DNA of 64,000 bases from Margaritispora aquatica (lineage: Eukaryota > Ascomycota > Leotiomycetes > Helotiales > Discinellaceae). The stretch covers positions 682,001 through 746,000 of the forward strand of contig VJWN01000010.1 in NCBI GenBank assembly GCA_007644065.1, given 5' to 3'. The notes below the pieces were generated by a model, which saw nothing but the letters and a program-made list of their open reading frames with translations, ran no database searches and was not told the DNA's origin. Positions 24,652-36,925 of the stretch are shown here, one piece after another. The stretch's first letter is position 1, and the number at the start of each line of letters is the position of its first letter. The position numbers and the translations under genes were made by a program.

Positions 24652-26504
24652 ATGGAGACCAACCGTAGGATGTCTGTTAATCCAGATGCTCATCTAGAGA
24701 GTCTGGGCTACAAATCGGAGCTTCCTCGGAATTTGAGCATGATGAGTATCTTGGGACTGTAAGTACTTGTGAGCTTCAACAATTCGATATCTAAGCTGAT
24801 AAGAAAACCAGCTCATTTGCTATTATGGCTGTTCCGTTCGTGAGTTATCGAGAATAGCGTGTTTAATGGTTTCCACCTAACAACCGACAGGGACTGAGCA
24901 CGACAATGGCCATCTCACTTACAGATGGCCAGTCTGTGACTGTGCTTTATGGCTGGATATTTGTGTCGATTATTTCTCTGAGCATTGCCGCTTCATTGGC
25001 TGAAATCTGCTCTGTCTATCCAACTGCAGGTGGCGTTTATTACTGGAGCGCGATGCTGAGCACAAAAGAATGGGCTCCAATTGTGTCTTGGATCACTGGT
25101 TGGCTCACTCTCGTGGGAAATTGGACCGTGACTTTAAGTATCAATTTTTCTGGAGCTCAATTGATCCTCTCGGCGATAACCCTCTGGAACGAAGACTTCG
25201 TTGCGACTCCATGGCAAACAGTCCTTATGTTTTGGTGCGTCATGGGCATAGCATTCCTCGTCAACGTATTTGGTGCCAAGCACCTCGACTTGATCAACAA
25301 GATCTGTATTTACTGGACGGGAGCATCTGTTATTACTATTGTCGTTACTATCTTAGTAATGTGTGATGATCGACGAAACGCTGAGTTTGTATTTGCTCAT
25401 TTTGACGCCTCTAAAAGTGGATGGGTAAGTGGTCGCCTAAATATGGTTGAACTCGCCTAACGAAAGCAGCCTTCGGGATGGGCATGGTTTGTAGGCCTTT
25501 TGCAAGCTGCATGTAAATCTTCCTTATATTATCTATATACTTTACATTCTAACTTTTATAGACACGTTAACAGGGTATGGCATGATCGCAAGCCTTTCTG
25601 AAGAAGTGGGTCACCCAGAAAGAGAAGTCCCTAAAGCTATGGTTCTATCAGTCGCGGCAGCTGGAATCACGGGCGTTGTCTACTTGATCCCTCTTCTCTT
25701 TGTTCTTCCCGATGTAGATCTACTACTCGCGGTCGCTAATGGGCAACCTATCGGCCTCGTCTTCAAGATCGCTACAGGATCGGCTGGTGGCGGCTTTGGT
25801 CTTCTATTCCTGATCCTTGGTATCCTTTTCTTTGCCGGTGTTGGAGCTCTCACTGCTGCTTCACGCTGCACATATGCCTTTGCACGCGATGGCGCTATCC
25901 CTGGATCTGGTCTATGGTCGCGAGTTGACAAGAGATTTGACATTCCTTTATGGGGTCTAATTCTCTCGACTGTAGTCGATGCTGTTTTGGGTTGTATTGT
26001 ATGTCTTTCAGAACCCCCTCATTTTCTCGCCTAACAAGTGGTTAGTATTTCGGTTCAACTGCAGCATTCAATGCATTCACCGGTTGTGCAACAATTTGCT
26101 TGTCCGTCTCATACGGTATTCCTATCCTCGTCTCGCTCGTCCGTGGTCGCCGAGCAGTACGCCACTCAACGTTCTCCCTCGGCAAATTTGGATTTTTCAT
26201 TAACGCCGCAACTGTTATCTGGATCGCGCTCGCGGTCGTCCTGTTCTGCATGCCTACAGCTATTCCTGTGACGGCTATAACGATGAACTATGCTTCAGTC
26301 GTGTTCTCGTTCTTCGCGCTGATCAGTGTGATTTGGTATATGATTCATGGAAGGAAGAACTTTAGTGGTCCACCTGTCCCAGCGGATGTGGAGCCCGAGG
26401 TTGATGGCGAAATTGTGAGAGAGACTGGTGGAATGGAGAGACCGGTCACGGCAAGTGAGAAAACATTGGGTAGCAGCAAGGGGGGAAAGCATAATTTGAG
26501 TTAA
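24652..26504 (+). CDS. APC-family amino acid/choline-type transporter
   Basis: Twelve-helix permease of the fungal amino acid/GABA/choline branch (Uga4/Hnm1/Bat1-like). Exons: 24652-24758, 24812-24839 (only 28 bp), 24891-25424, 25470-25512, 25562-25998 and 26046-26504; phases agree (535 aa). N-terminal signature: ELPRNLSMMSILGL followed by SFAIMAVPFGLSTT and YPTAGGVYYW. A later SLSEEVGHPEREVPKAM is the amphipathic loop typical of this family, and FARDGAIPGS follows. The C-terminal 40 residues are hydrophilic and rich in Glu/Gly/Ser. Substrate cannot be set from sequence by eye. Confidence 0.88.
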
Positions 26505-26764
26505 AAATGAGTAAGTGAAGTGGATTTTCAGGACGAATTCGGCTGTGTATATAGTGTATAATTAGGCAACTTTTGTTGTAAGCGTTATGATGAGACAAAA
26601 GAAGGAGACAATCAAAGAACATATTTTACAAGGCAAACGGCAAAGGATATGTGCTTTTGTTTGAGTGAGATGATATGCTTTATGCTATACTTCTCATGTT
26701 GACCACTCAATTCTAAGTTTGAATAGTTTTAATAGTCTTTCGAGTATCAACATTTACGCTTCTT

Positions 26765-27604
26765 TCACTCTACAACTGATCGCGCAGCTTTCCGCTTTGC
26801 CTTAGATCGCTTCTTCTTTTCTCTCGCTTTCATCCTCTTCCGCTCCAGGGGGTTCATTTGATGATGCTGTATAGGCTTGGCGGGTGTGTCATCAGCTTCG
26901 TCTGAAAGGTCGGCATCTGCCATTGAGATGTCCTCCATTGAAGTGTTGAAAGACGAAGCAGTATCACCTGAGGCTTCATTGCTTTGGTTCTTCGTTGCTG
27001 GCTTGGTGATTGGTTCAGGTGAAGGGGTGGCCATCTGCTGTTTTCTGCTTTCGTGTTCCATCCGCATCTCTGGCTCAGGCGTGGCAGTCTTGACTTGGGC
27101 ACTTTCCAGTGTCTGCGACTCTTTCCACAGAACTTTGCCTTCCTCTACCACTCCTTGCGTGACAACCGGCGCAACCTTAGGTCTACTCTTCAACTTCTTC
27201 GCCCTTCCCAACCCAGACCTGCCTTGTTCCTCATCACTATCCTCCTCCCTCTTGGCCCTCTTCGCACTCGCAGCTTTCTCATCTGCATCTCGTGCCTTGC
27301 TTGCCTTTAAGCCTTTCTGCGGGAAGAATTTCGCGCGCAGAGATTTGTTGTCCTGACTTGCATCGCTGGTGAAGAAGTGCGCGGGGATTGGGGCGCCAAC
27401 ACCTAGGTATGCGGGCTGGCTGCGAAACAAAAGGTCGTCTTCGACATCGAGAGTCTTAGAGGGTGTTTCTTTGCGGGAGGATGATGCCGTCCAGGATTTG
27501 ATGAGAGATTCGCGTTTCGCAAGCGCAATTGCAATTCGATTGAGATTGATGTCAAATTCCTCCTTTGACACCTTCTTTTGCTTTACTTCTTCTTCGGGCG
27601 CCAT
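26765..27604 (-). CDS. DUF3245-like basic nuclear protein
   Basis: Single-exon 279-aa protein. The N-terminal 100 residues carry the conserved stretch (NLNRIAIALAKRESLIKSW, then DDLLFRSQPAYLGVGAP and LRAKFFPQKG) that I associate with the uncharacterised DUF3245 family. The rest is low-complexity, with alternating Lys/Arg-rich and acidic segments, and the C-terminus (RKRMKAREKKKRSKAKRKA) looks like a nuclear or nucleolar targeting signal. Function is unknown; a link to ribosome biogenesis is only a guess from composition. It diverges from LSC2 across a compact 242-bp promoter (27605-27846). Confidence 0.7.
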   Translation of the reverse strand: MAPEEEVKQKKVSKEEFDINLNRIAIALAKRESLIKSWTASSSRKETPSKTLDVEDDLLFRSQPAYLGVGAPIPAHFFTSDASQDNKSLRAKFFPQKGLKASKARDADEKAASAKRAKREEDSDEEQGRSGLGRAKKLKSRPKVAPVVTQGVVEEGKVLWKESQTLESAQVKTATPEPEMRMEHESRKQQMATPSPEPITKPATKNQSNEASGDTASSFNTSMEDISMADADLSDEADDTPAKPIQHHQMNPLERKRMKAREKKKRSKAKRKAARSVVE

Positions 27605-27846
27605 TGTGTTGTGTAGCCCTCAAAAAAGTTGAGGTCGCTATTTCGGTGTATTAACTTTTTCGTGAGGTTCGAAAGGCGGAAAAATTCGCACGTGAATCTT
27701 GAAATTTCCGGTGACCGTAGATGCCAAAAGTGCAAGAAGCGACAGTTCCCGAAAAAGGACCAAAGAACAAGTCCCAGATAAACTTCAAACCATCTTCTCC
27801 ACCACAATTGACAGCTTCTCCTGTCCTTCTCATTCCCTTCGTCACC
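27605..27846. promoter_or_regulatory. Compact bidirectional promoter, DUF3245/LSC2
   Basis: 242 bp between two divergent start codons. Both genes must share most of their proximal promoter. No TATA box is obvious. Confidence 0.6.
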
Positions 27847-29339
27847 ATGTTCAAGCTCGCACGTAGCAAGCCTTTTACGGCTGCCTTTAAGCCAAGCAAA
27901 GTGAGCTTCCCCTAGCTCGATTGAAGGTCCTGAACACTGACAAGCTTAGGTTTATACTTCGTCGCGATTTGCGGGTGTTGCGCAGCAGAAGAGATGTTTG
28001 AGCATCCATGAGTACCGCTCGATGGATCTCCTGAGGGAGGTAGGAAGCTCCAATTCTATCAGATAACTTTGGAGCTCACAATGTCGCAGTATGGTGTTGG
28101 TGTTCCCCAAGGTTCAACCGCAACCACAGCTGCTGAAGCTGAGGCTATCGCAAAGAAGATCGGTGGTGATGATATGGTCATCAAGGCACAAGTTCTGGCA
28201 GGTGGACGAGGAAAGGGCACATTCGACAATGGCTTGAAGGGTGGTGTGCGCGTTATCTACTCTCCAACAGAGGCCAAGATGTTTGCAGAGCAAATGATCG
28301 GACACAAGCTAGTGACCAAGCAGACTGGTGCGGCTGGCCGTCTCTGCAACTCCGTATACATCTGCGAGCGCAAGTTTGCTCGTCGGGAATTCTACCTCGC
28401 TATTTTGATGGACAGAGGATCTCAGGGACCAGTTATTGTGTCCTCTTCCCAGGGAGGTATGGATATCGAGGCTGTTGCCAAGGATACTCCAGAAGCTATC
28501 ACCACCACTTACATCGATATTCACAAGGGTGTTACCGATGATATTGCACGAAAGATCGCTATTGACCTCGGTTTCAGCGAGCAATGCATCGAGGACGCAA
28601 AGGACACCATCCAGAAGCTGTACAAGATCTTCATGGAGAAGGATGCTACCCAGATCGAGATCAACCCTCTCTCTGAGACCTCGGATCACCAAGTTCTTGC
28701 TATGGATGCAAAGCTCGGCTTCGATGACAATGCTGAGTTCCGCCAAAAGGAGATCTTCTCGTGGCGCGACACCACCCAGGAGGATGCTGAGGAGGTCCGT
28801 GCCGCTGAGAGCGGTTTGAACTTCATCAAGCTTGGAGGTGATATCGGATGCTTGGTCAATGGCGCTGGTCTTGCCATGGCCACCATGGATATCATCAAGC
28901 TGAACGGAGGAGAGCCAGCTAACTTCCTCGATGTTGGAGGCGGTGCTACTCCCCAAGCAATCCAGGAGGCATTCACTCTGATCACCAGCGATCCAAAGGT
29001 TACAGCTATCTTCGTTAACATTTTCGGTGGTATCGTGCGATGCGACGCTATCGCACAAGGTTTAATCAACGTTGTCGAGACAATGAACCTCAGCATTCCA
29101 ATTATCGCACGTTTACAAGGAACCAACATGGAGGCAGCACACAAGTTGATCAGCGAGGCGGGTCTTAAGATTTTCTCTATCGATGATTTACAGACTGCTG
29201 CCGAGAAGTCGGTGCAGTTCTCGAAGGTTGTGAAGATGGGTAAGCTCTCCTTTTCAGTTCTTCAGAATAGAACACTTCGCTAACAGTTCTTCTAGCTCGC
29301 GAAATTGACGTTGGCGTTGAGTTTTCATTGGGTATTTGA
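27847..29339 (+). CDS. LSC2: Succinyl-CoA ligase beta subunit, mitochondrial
   Basis: TCA-cycle enzyme subunit converting succinyl-CoA to succinate with nucleoside triphosphate formation. Exons: 27847-27900, 27950-28039, 28090-29239 and 29296-29339 (445 aa). The first exons give an Arg/Ser-rich mitochondrial presequence ending before CLSIHEYRS, the usual mature start. ATP-grasp features follow: VIKAQVLAGGRGKG, EINPL (metal site) and LGFDDNAEFRQ. The C-terminal ligase domain has GGEPANFLDVGGGA and NIFGGIVRCD. Exon 4 supplies the last 14 residues, ending EFSLGI. The subunit composition suggests the fungal ADP/GDP-forming enzyme; nucleotide preference cannot be read from sequence here. Confidence 0.97.
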
Positions 29340-31290
29340 GCGACTTGCAAAGCGTTGAACCTTTTCCCTCTGTATGTATTCCCTCGCCTTTAGATGATCA
29401 GGATGAGTATGTATAATGCAAACCACGTTACTGAAACGCAATGTATTTTTTGGCTGTGTAAATTCTGTCTTGTTGATCGTGGACTACTGTGAAGAAATAA
29501 CTTGATGTGACAAAACCCATGTCTGAAAATCTTGTGCAAACTTTTGTTGGCTTGATGTTCAAGCAGAGTATACATCTTGTTCTTCACCAATAGAAAATAA
29601 CCCAAAGCTATTTGAACACTTCCTCCTCTGCTTCACTTTGTTCCTTCCTCCTAGTCTTGATATCTTGCAGTGACAACAGATCTCCCCCACCCCTTTCTTC
29701 ATGACTATTCTTATGCTCCTCAGTTTCTGTCCGAAAATTTGTGCGCTTCATACGGTCTTGTTAAGGCGATTCCTCTTGACTAGGTCAATGCAGCCGGCTC
29801 ACAGCTGTGGGAAAGAGATGACATGTTGAATCTATGATTGATTTGATGATTATGTAGGGCCAGCTGGTTAGTCAAACCTCGAAGATTCGGGTGAAGATCA
29901 GAACCGCACTATCTTACATGACTTGAAGCCGGTCATTTAACCTGGTAGGCGGAGATTTGCATATACAGTCTCATTTTTTTCTTCTTCAAGTTCGTCTCTC
30001 CCTAGGCGAGAAGGAGTCACAAATCGGAGTGCTGCCTTGCTCACTAAGTTTTGCAGTTGAGAAATGCATTGGCGCATACATGTATGAAGAAAGTTCTTTG
30101 TGAAGTTTGCACTAGCTTTGGATGGCAGGAGATCGTGTTGGCCTTGAATGTCTACTTGCATCCGGACAAGTAGATACGATCGATTCAAGTTCATAGGAGA
30201 CTGAAGTTTGCGAATTCACAAGGTTTGCCTCTAACAGATATATTCGAATGCTTTTGCTTTATGTGAAAATGTTCCTGCTACTATTGATCATCTTACAGGT
30301 CGGGCAAGATATGTCATGGATGCTTTTGTAAGGAAAATTTAGGGGAAAGGGATTGTTGCGAGGTGCGGAAGCGTGTGTCCGCATTAAATCGACTCTGATA
30401 TGCCCAATCTCTTACATTCTAGAGACTTCTTCGGTAGCTTTGCGTTATTAACTCAAGAGTAGAGGATGAGTATTTTGATAGCGATGATTCCAAATCACAT
30501 ATCCTGAACGAGGTGTGCAAACGGTAGGTAGAATACTCTCAATCAGGGAAATTCGACTTGAATGATATTACAGGCGACCTCTTCATAAATGACTCAGGCC
30601 CCAGAACAAGCAGAGACTTGCCTAGTGTGTCTAGGTAAGTTGTTTTGCTGAGATTTCCAGCAGCTGAACAAAGTTCGCTTAAATTTGGTTTACACAATAC
30701 AATAGATGCCAACGAATACTCGGTTTACTATGCTTCGAAGGGGGATTTTAAGTCAAGCATGAAACTGAAGTGTGAATATCAAGCAAATACTATGCAGGTT
30801 CATATGTTTTTGTTTTCTGCGGCTTGCGAGCAGAAAAGTGAAGATATTGGATGACACTCCTCAAACTGAGCTACCACCTACACATTTACTGCAGTAAAGA
30901 ACACTCATCAGAAGAAAAATAGATACTAAAGAAGTATCCATAGCTCTATGTATAGATTTAAACTGGAGAGAAAGACCCTGAGAGAACAACTGGGTGAATG
31001 AAGGCTCGACAAGAAAGGGTGCTAGCCGAAACTCAGTAATGATAATGGTTATGCTGAGAAGAGAATGCTTTATTATTCCTTAGTATATATTAAAATCTGT
31101 TCTCCGTCTGTTCACATAAGCTTCTGTCGGGGCAACGCACAAGGCTAAGCAGATTTAGAACTTCTAATGTAGTTACTACGCCGACCACTTTTGGTCGTTC
31201 CTTTTAGACCCGAATCTGACATCGCGAGTATCAAAAATCAATCACAACAATCTCCGGATCAACCATCTTCAATCACCATCAACAATCAAG
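29340..31290. other. Start of gene-poor block, nothing recognised
   Basis: About 1.95 kb without recognisable gene, RNA or element ends. A 69-codon open frame at 30645-30854 has no supporting splice or family signal. Confidence 0.4.
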
Positions 31291-32120
31291 ATGGATGATT
31301 CCCCCGCCACTCGAGCTGTCAACCTGTTAGACACCATCAAGCGCTACAGAACCATTCAACTTGGTGCACCCATGAAGACACGCCTAACTTGCTTTCTCCT
31401 GAATCACCTCCAAGATGACATCGAAAAGTGGCACCTAGCACCCGAATACCCACTTGAGGCTACCACCAGGGAGAACGAAGAGCGTCTGATCCACCGCCAA
31501 AGATATGGTCCTTACGCAGTTCGCATGGTGGAGCATGGCCTGGGCCACAAGTTCAACGTCGCCAACGTCGACATCAGAATCGTGTGTAGCAAGACCATTG
31601 ATCCAGAGAACGTCGAGAATTCCAACTGTGCCGTTACAGCTTATGCTACCGCTTCGCCTGATTGTCCTGGTAAATCTAATCGAGGATTGCGTGTGGCTCT
31701 TCGTGTCAAGTGGGTTGAGCACAGCGTTGATTTTGAGATGGATGAGATTGGATTTTGGAACATGCTGGACTGGGATGATATCTTGATGCTTCTGAGAGCA
31801 TCCTGCAAGATCAGATTCGATGATCATGGAGAAGGTAAGACCTATCAATTTCTTGTTCCTATGAGCATCTCAAAGGCAAGGTCTCGAGGCATTTTTCAAG
31901 CGATATCTCGTAAGCCATTCAATGTGTCATATGAGACAGCTAATTATTTCTTGCTTTTTTTCCCTTGCAAATGCTGACTTTCTTGACAGAGAGAAGCACC
32001 CAAGCTCAGATGCAACAAGATGAACTCCTTCGCCAGCAATTCAAGCACGCGGAGCTCCCAGAGCACATCGAGGTATCGGATGTGAGCTACTGGAAGCCTG
32101 CCCCAAAGAAGCTATTTTAG
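31291..32120 (+). CDS. Orphan hypothetical protein, 224 aa
   Basis: Exons 31291-31834 and 31990-32120, joined by a 155-bp intron (donor GTAAGA, acceptor TTGACAG) in matching phase; the downstream exon is open for 43 codons and ends VSYWKPAPKKLF. The ATG sits in AATCAAGATGG after an A/C-rich leader with CATC/CAAC repeats. The protein is soluble and charged, with a conserved-looking centre (RYGPYAVRMVEHG, FWNMLDWDDILMLLRASC). I do not recognise the family. Codon use and leader resemble real genes in this region, so I take it as expressed, but it has no assignable role. Confidence 0.6.
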
Positions 32121-34829
32121 AGCTACGTTTCAGAGTACTCAAATCAGGAGTGCAGGGAAGAAGGAAAACGACGACTACGGAATTGCTTGTTAGTGGTCCG
32201 GCCCTTTCCAAAATGCCAAGCACTTGCCCCTGAGTGTTAGACGAGTACGAGACTTATGCGGATACGAGGCGCCGGTCTGCCCTATGCAGCCTGTTCAGAC
32301 TGCGATTCGTCTGGCTTTCTTTAGCTAGGCAATGAAGAGCAATCGTAACCGCAATGACTTGGAATTTAATTGACATAAAATCTTTCTTTTCTATGAGAAA
32401 ACAATGCTGACTGTAGGACTGAATGCATCACGCACTGCTAGGATGACCGAGACAGGAAAGGTAATAATAAGATTTGGCAATCGATATTTTGGGACTATTA
32501 TCCTTGAATTGAGAATGTGGCTTTTGGGACAAAAATGCTAGAGCACTCGTGAGCTGACATTAAGGTTCTAGCTCTGGTATGCTGGATGCTTCACTCACTC
32601 ACTCTACCTTGTGCGAAAGCACGGGGAAATTGAAGTGCATTTGCCCCTGGCTGTCGTCTTTGTGATATGCAATCAGAAATAGCTAGATCGGTGTTACCTC
32701 TCCGGTTTTGTGAAGGTTGATGTATCCCAGGGAATCATGTTGGATCATCAACTTGTACACTTGTGCCTGGAGACGAAATATACAATCTAAAGAACCCTTG
32801 TACATGACGACTAGGAAATCATTCCACTCTTGAGTATGCTTCTGGTGCTGAGGTAGATATAATAGGTGGTATTGAATATCTGTGATAGAGAGCTTCGATG
32901 GTCCTTTGAGCGCAACCTGCAACGAAAGCTATAGAAAAGCTATGAAGAGTAGCAAATGTTCATATTGATGCACCTTTGTTGCTCTAACACCTGGATGAAT
33001 AATCCCTAGCTTGATGGTAGTGTTGTTGCGATGCATGCGTTGGCTGATTCCAGAGCTCGTGATATTCGAATTGACCGTGAATTTAGCTTTCCAATTACTG
33101 TCATAGACTTCTACCTTTGACACCCAGTCCTGAAGGATTCGTCAATCTCACTGTCAATGGAGAAGGTGTCTGCTTTGTCAAACATACCTGTTTCAAAAGC
33201 TCTTCTCAAGTCTTCTTTCAAGAATAAGGAGCCACAAGTAGTGTCCATGCTTCGTTTTCAAATCAAGATATGTCCACCGAGATACCCCGTCCCTTTGAAG
33301 CCTATATATCACGAAGCGACCTACACAAGCAATGGTCGCTTCGGACTTAATTGTTGAAGAGGCGCTTCCTCGCCATACAGAAGTGGTTAGTAGTCATGCC
33401 ATTGAAAAGGCGTACCTCTTGTGAAATAGATTTTCTGCGAAAACAGAGCTCATGGTAGTCCTATGTAACAGATGAAGTTGCTGTCAAGCTATGCTTTATG
33501 CCAAGTCTTGCCTCTCGCTTCGGCTAGTTTGCACTTGATCATGCTGAAAGCACAAATTACGCTTCTAGAAAGCTACGTCTGAACCGAAAGTCTGGAGTCT
33601 TTGCGTATGCTTCAGCTGTTGATATGTCCTTACAGTTATCATACGTGCGCTGTGGTCGAAAGGTGTGTTGTAGGAATTTGGCGTCTGTTAGTCAGTTCAA
33701 AATGAAAGCAAGTTGAAAATACCACCACTTTATTGAAAAATCCCTCCCAAGAACCTTTTGGCAGACATTCATGTGGCTTTTGCGTATGTGGTAGGCTTCG
33801 GATTGTAGTATAAAGTTGAGCTGGGTGCAAAGGTATTGCTCCGAAAGGGCGTATGGTGGACATTAACTGTTCGAGAGGAGGATAGATCAAGCATTGATGC
33901 ATGAAAGGCATGGAATTTCGAATTTCAGTCTCCCTGACTTGTCTAAGAGGCCAAAGAGGTTAGCAAACCTGTTATTTCGAGCTCTTCAGAGTTTCAGAGA
34001 GCCTGGAAGGGAGGAGATACGCGCTGAGTAGAGAGCTCGCTATGAGACTCGATGATCAGTTGTGGTTTGTACATAAAAACACGCATTGCATAGAAGAGCA
34101 TTGTTATTGATGCATAAGCGGAACTTGATACCTGCTTGTTGGTTTTTTCCTACAAAAATGAATACATACAAACATATCCTACAAATAACATTTCTGTTGA
34201 GGACAGCCTGAAAGCTAAAGGAAGAACCAACCTACTAAAGAGGCAACTTGTGCCGAAACTGACGCTAGTAAAACGAATTGAAGCCTTCCCCTTCCCCCCC
34301 CCCCAAAATACTCGATCAAGAAATCGATGCATTCGAGCCTCCTGATTGGGTTATCAAACTTTGCCTAGCTTAATATTTATTATAGTGATCTGGAGTCGAG
34401 ACCCACAAAACCCCCTCGAACATCGCGACATATAAAGGCAGGCTAAACATCGAACACCAAACATTTCCTCCAAACAACAACATCACAGTTTCTTCCACAG
34501 AAACATCACACTCCTCGATCATCAACCCCAATCTTCCAACCAGAGCTTCTGCAACCTACTGTTAGTATCCTCTCTTCCTATCACAAGCACTTCTTCTCCT
34601 GTTCCGAGCAAGAGAGCTTCAAGATGTGCTTATCATCGAGAACTTCTGCATCAATTGCCCCTTCACATAGCACTCCTTCATCGAACATTCTTCCATCAAA
34701 CACTCCTTTCCTTAATCAAGCACTTGATCATCAACACGTGTATGCAGACACGAACTCAAACTGACATTCCTCTTCGTCATACAGACATCAGACCAGTCAA
34801 AATAACTTTCAATCGACCTGATATTCACC
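32121..34829. other. Gene-poor stretch around a broken gene
   Basis: Apart from the possible gene remnant at 32683-33268 nothing is supported. The last 350 bp (34480-34829) are an A/C-rich probable leader of the Myb-like gene with repeated CACTCCTT/CATCGA words. A homopolymeric C-run lies at about 34294-34303. Confidence 0.4.
32683..33268 (-). pseudogene. Possible frameshifted orphan gene
   Basis: On the minus strand an ATG at 33268 opens 45 codons (MDTTCGSLFLKEDL...). A second frame then starts near 33133 (DWVSKVEVYDSNWKAKF) and joins, through a plausible intron (donor GTGCAT, acceptor TTGCAG), to an 80-codon exon ending at 32683. The first and second parts are one base out of phase whether the GTATGT...TTCAG intron is spliced or read through. 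This looks like either a mis-modelled small intron or a true frameshift in a decaying gene. No family recognised. Confidence 0.3.
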
Positions 34830-35907
34830 ATGTCCGAGAAGAAGGCCAATACTCGCGCCGCCGACAAGAAGGCCGCCGCCACCAAGGAGCCTGTCGCAAT
34901 CGCCCCAGCTACTGCTACCTCAACTGAGCCACGCCTTGGAGGAACTATGGGTACGATGAAGGATGGCAATTTCACGGGTATGCCCCAAAATGATCTCGAC
35001 TTCCTCGTTGCTTGTCTTTGCAATACTGTTGGAGGTTCGATCGTCGTAAGTTCATCATCTCTTTCATCTTCTTTCCCTACAAAGTCGCATGCGAGAATGC
35101 TCTTCCACCTTACCCTCCTCCATCATGTCACACATACAAGCTCTGCTGTTCCATACTCGAGAGGTTCCTTTGGGCACATGATCAACGATAATGTTTTCTC
35201 TCCACCTTTTCTCCTTCGACGCAAAACCTAATGGTCGACGCTTATGACCTGATTTGAAACTGCGCGAAGAAAACCCAATGCTAACCTCAACCTTCAACAG
35301 ATCAATACCAAAGGTGCTGCTGTGATGCTCGAGTATAAGAACCATCGCTCGATCACCAATCGTATCAAGCACATGCGTGAGAAGTGTAAGTGTTCTCATT
35401 ATTTGCATTCCTTCTTGTTTTAATCCACAACACAATAAGCACCTCTTCCTCACCATATTTCATGGAGGTATCTAGCACTCCTTTCGTCAACATCAAAAAC
35501 CTTTGGTACTCTGAACAGTCACTAATATTTTCCTTTTAGATGGTATTGCTATGTCAGGAACCACCAAAGGTACCACCGATGGTCCGTCTGCATTTGATAA
35601 GGACGTTGGCGGTATGCCTGGAGAAGTTGTCAACACTGAGTCCTTCTCAGAGACCGATACAAAGAATGCCGCAAAGGCCAAGGTCGCCGCACCCAAGGGT
35701 ACTACCGCTAAGAAGCCTGTTGCTAAGAAGCCTGCTGCTACGAAGGCCACAGTAAAGAAGGCAGCTCCTGTTAACAAGAAGCGTAAGCTTGCCGAGGAAG
35801 TCACCTTTCCAGGACTGGCCGCAGCAGACTCGGGTGCTGATGCAGACATTTCTGGCACCGATAAGGATCAGAACACTCCCGCAGGCAGCGATCGCGAGGA
35901 CGCTTAG
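34830..35907 (+). CDS. Myb/SANT-like protein with H1-like basic tail
   Basis: Exons 34830-35045, 35301-35385 and 35540-35907 (222 aa), introns 255 and 154 bp. Residues about 53-102 match the fungal Myb-like_8 pattern: a first helix (NDLDFLVACLCNT), then GGS, an intron, and two further helices ending RIKHMREKYGI. The C-terminal half is Ala/Lys/Pro-rich with repeated KKPVAKKPAA-type words and an NLS-like NKKRKL, resembling a histone H1 tail, then an acidic end. DNA binding is inferred. A broken inverted copy of exon 3 lies at 49855-50075. The canonical relative is at 40024-40913. Confidence 0.8.
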
Positions 35908-36670
35908 ATGCTCTCTTCTCTTTTCTCTGGCACATAGGTTGATTGCTCGGATTTCGATACCTTATTGACTGCACAGACTCTGAGGGGTTTGATTTTCTCA
36001 TCTATCTCGCTTTCGAGGGATGGATATGGATGGACTCGTGGCAGGTGGATATGTGGTTGGCGTTTGGGCGTTGAGGATAAAGTGCTTTCTTCTTGCTTTG
36101 AAAAGGGCTAGGGGCGGCGTTATTACATGTTTCTGTAGTGCTTGTGCATTTCTTGCCTAATATCAGTTGGTGGTAGCTTGACTAGAACATAGCCTTTAGC
36201 TATACCTATGGTAGCAATTGAAGATGCGTACAAGCGCAAATCGTCTATGTTGCGGTCCCCAACTTGATTTTTGTAACTTCAGATTGTTGAGAAAGTGGCC
36301 TCTTCACCTTGAGACTCCAAATAATCCAGAGACCAGAGGAATGCTTCGCACACTTCGAAGGAGAGAGTCCATATATATGCCCAACCATCTCCTGTTAAAT
36401 GTACTCTAAGTCTAAGCACAGCACTGAAGTGAAAACCTCGCAGCTCTTGGTTCTCTTCGATATTCTTGAGCTCCTCTTCAACTCCACATTATAAAAGTGA
36501 ACGCCACTATGACCTCCAAATTAATATTCCCTGACATTGCTCAGCCAAGAGAGGAGCTAACTCTTGATCCAATCAATAATAGCAATATAGCGAAAGGTGA
36601 AGAGATCCTCGGGGCACTTCGACACACCAGACAGTCCTTTTAGCAAATCGGGGACACTGTCGTAGTATCA

Positions 36671-36826
36671 ATGGCACCGTCGCTCCACCAACACGGCCCT
36701 AAAGAGCGGCTTCAACACGACTTTCGCCAAAATTCACCACGACAACCTCAACCACAACTCCACAAAACATCTCCACTTCGACAACTATCACAACACCAAC
36801 CTTCAATCAAGAACGACTTTCTGTAA
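36671..36826 (+). other. Upstream open reading frame, 51 codons
   Basis: ATG at 36671 opens 51 codons (Gln/His/Pro-rich, start MAPSLHQHGPKERLQ) and stops at 36824-36826, before the main start at 37039. If the transcript begins upstream it would reduce or condition translation of the main protein. Transcription start is unknown. Confidence 0.35.
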
Positions 36827-36925
36827 TTAATCCCCATAAGATCAACACTCTACTCCATCTTGTCTTCTTCGAAAGACTCGTAGTGCAATTCTTGCTTGAT
36901 AGAGGAAACCTTCTCGACAAAAAAA

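Noticed and set aside
28058..28066. ATCAGATAA match in an LSC2 intron, suggesting iron control of the TCA cycle
   Set aside because: One such match is expected by chance in 64 kb; it is single, intronic and without neighbours.
28309..29058. 249-codon minus-strand frame inside LSC2
   Set aside because: Shadow of the LSC2 coding exon; the plus-strand protein is unambiguous.
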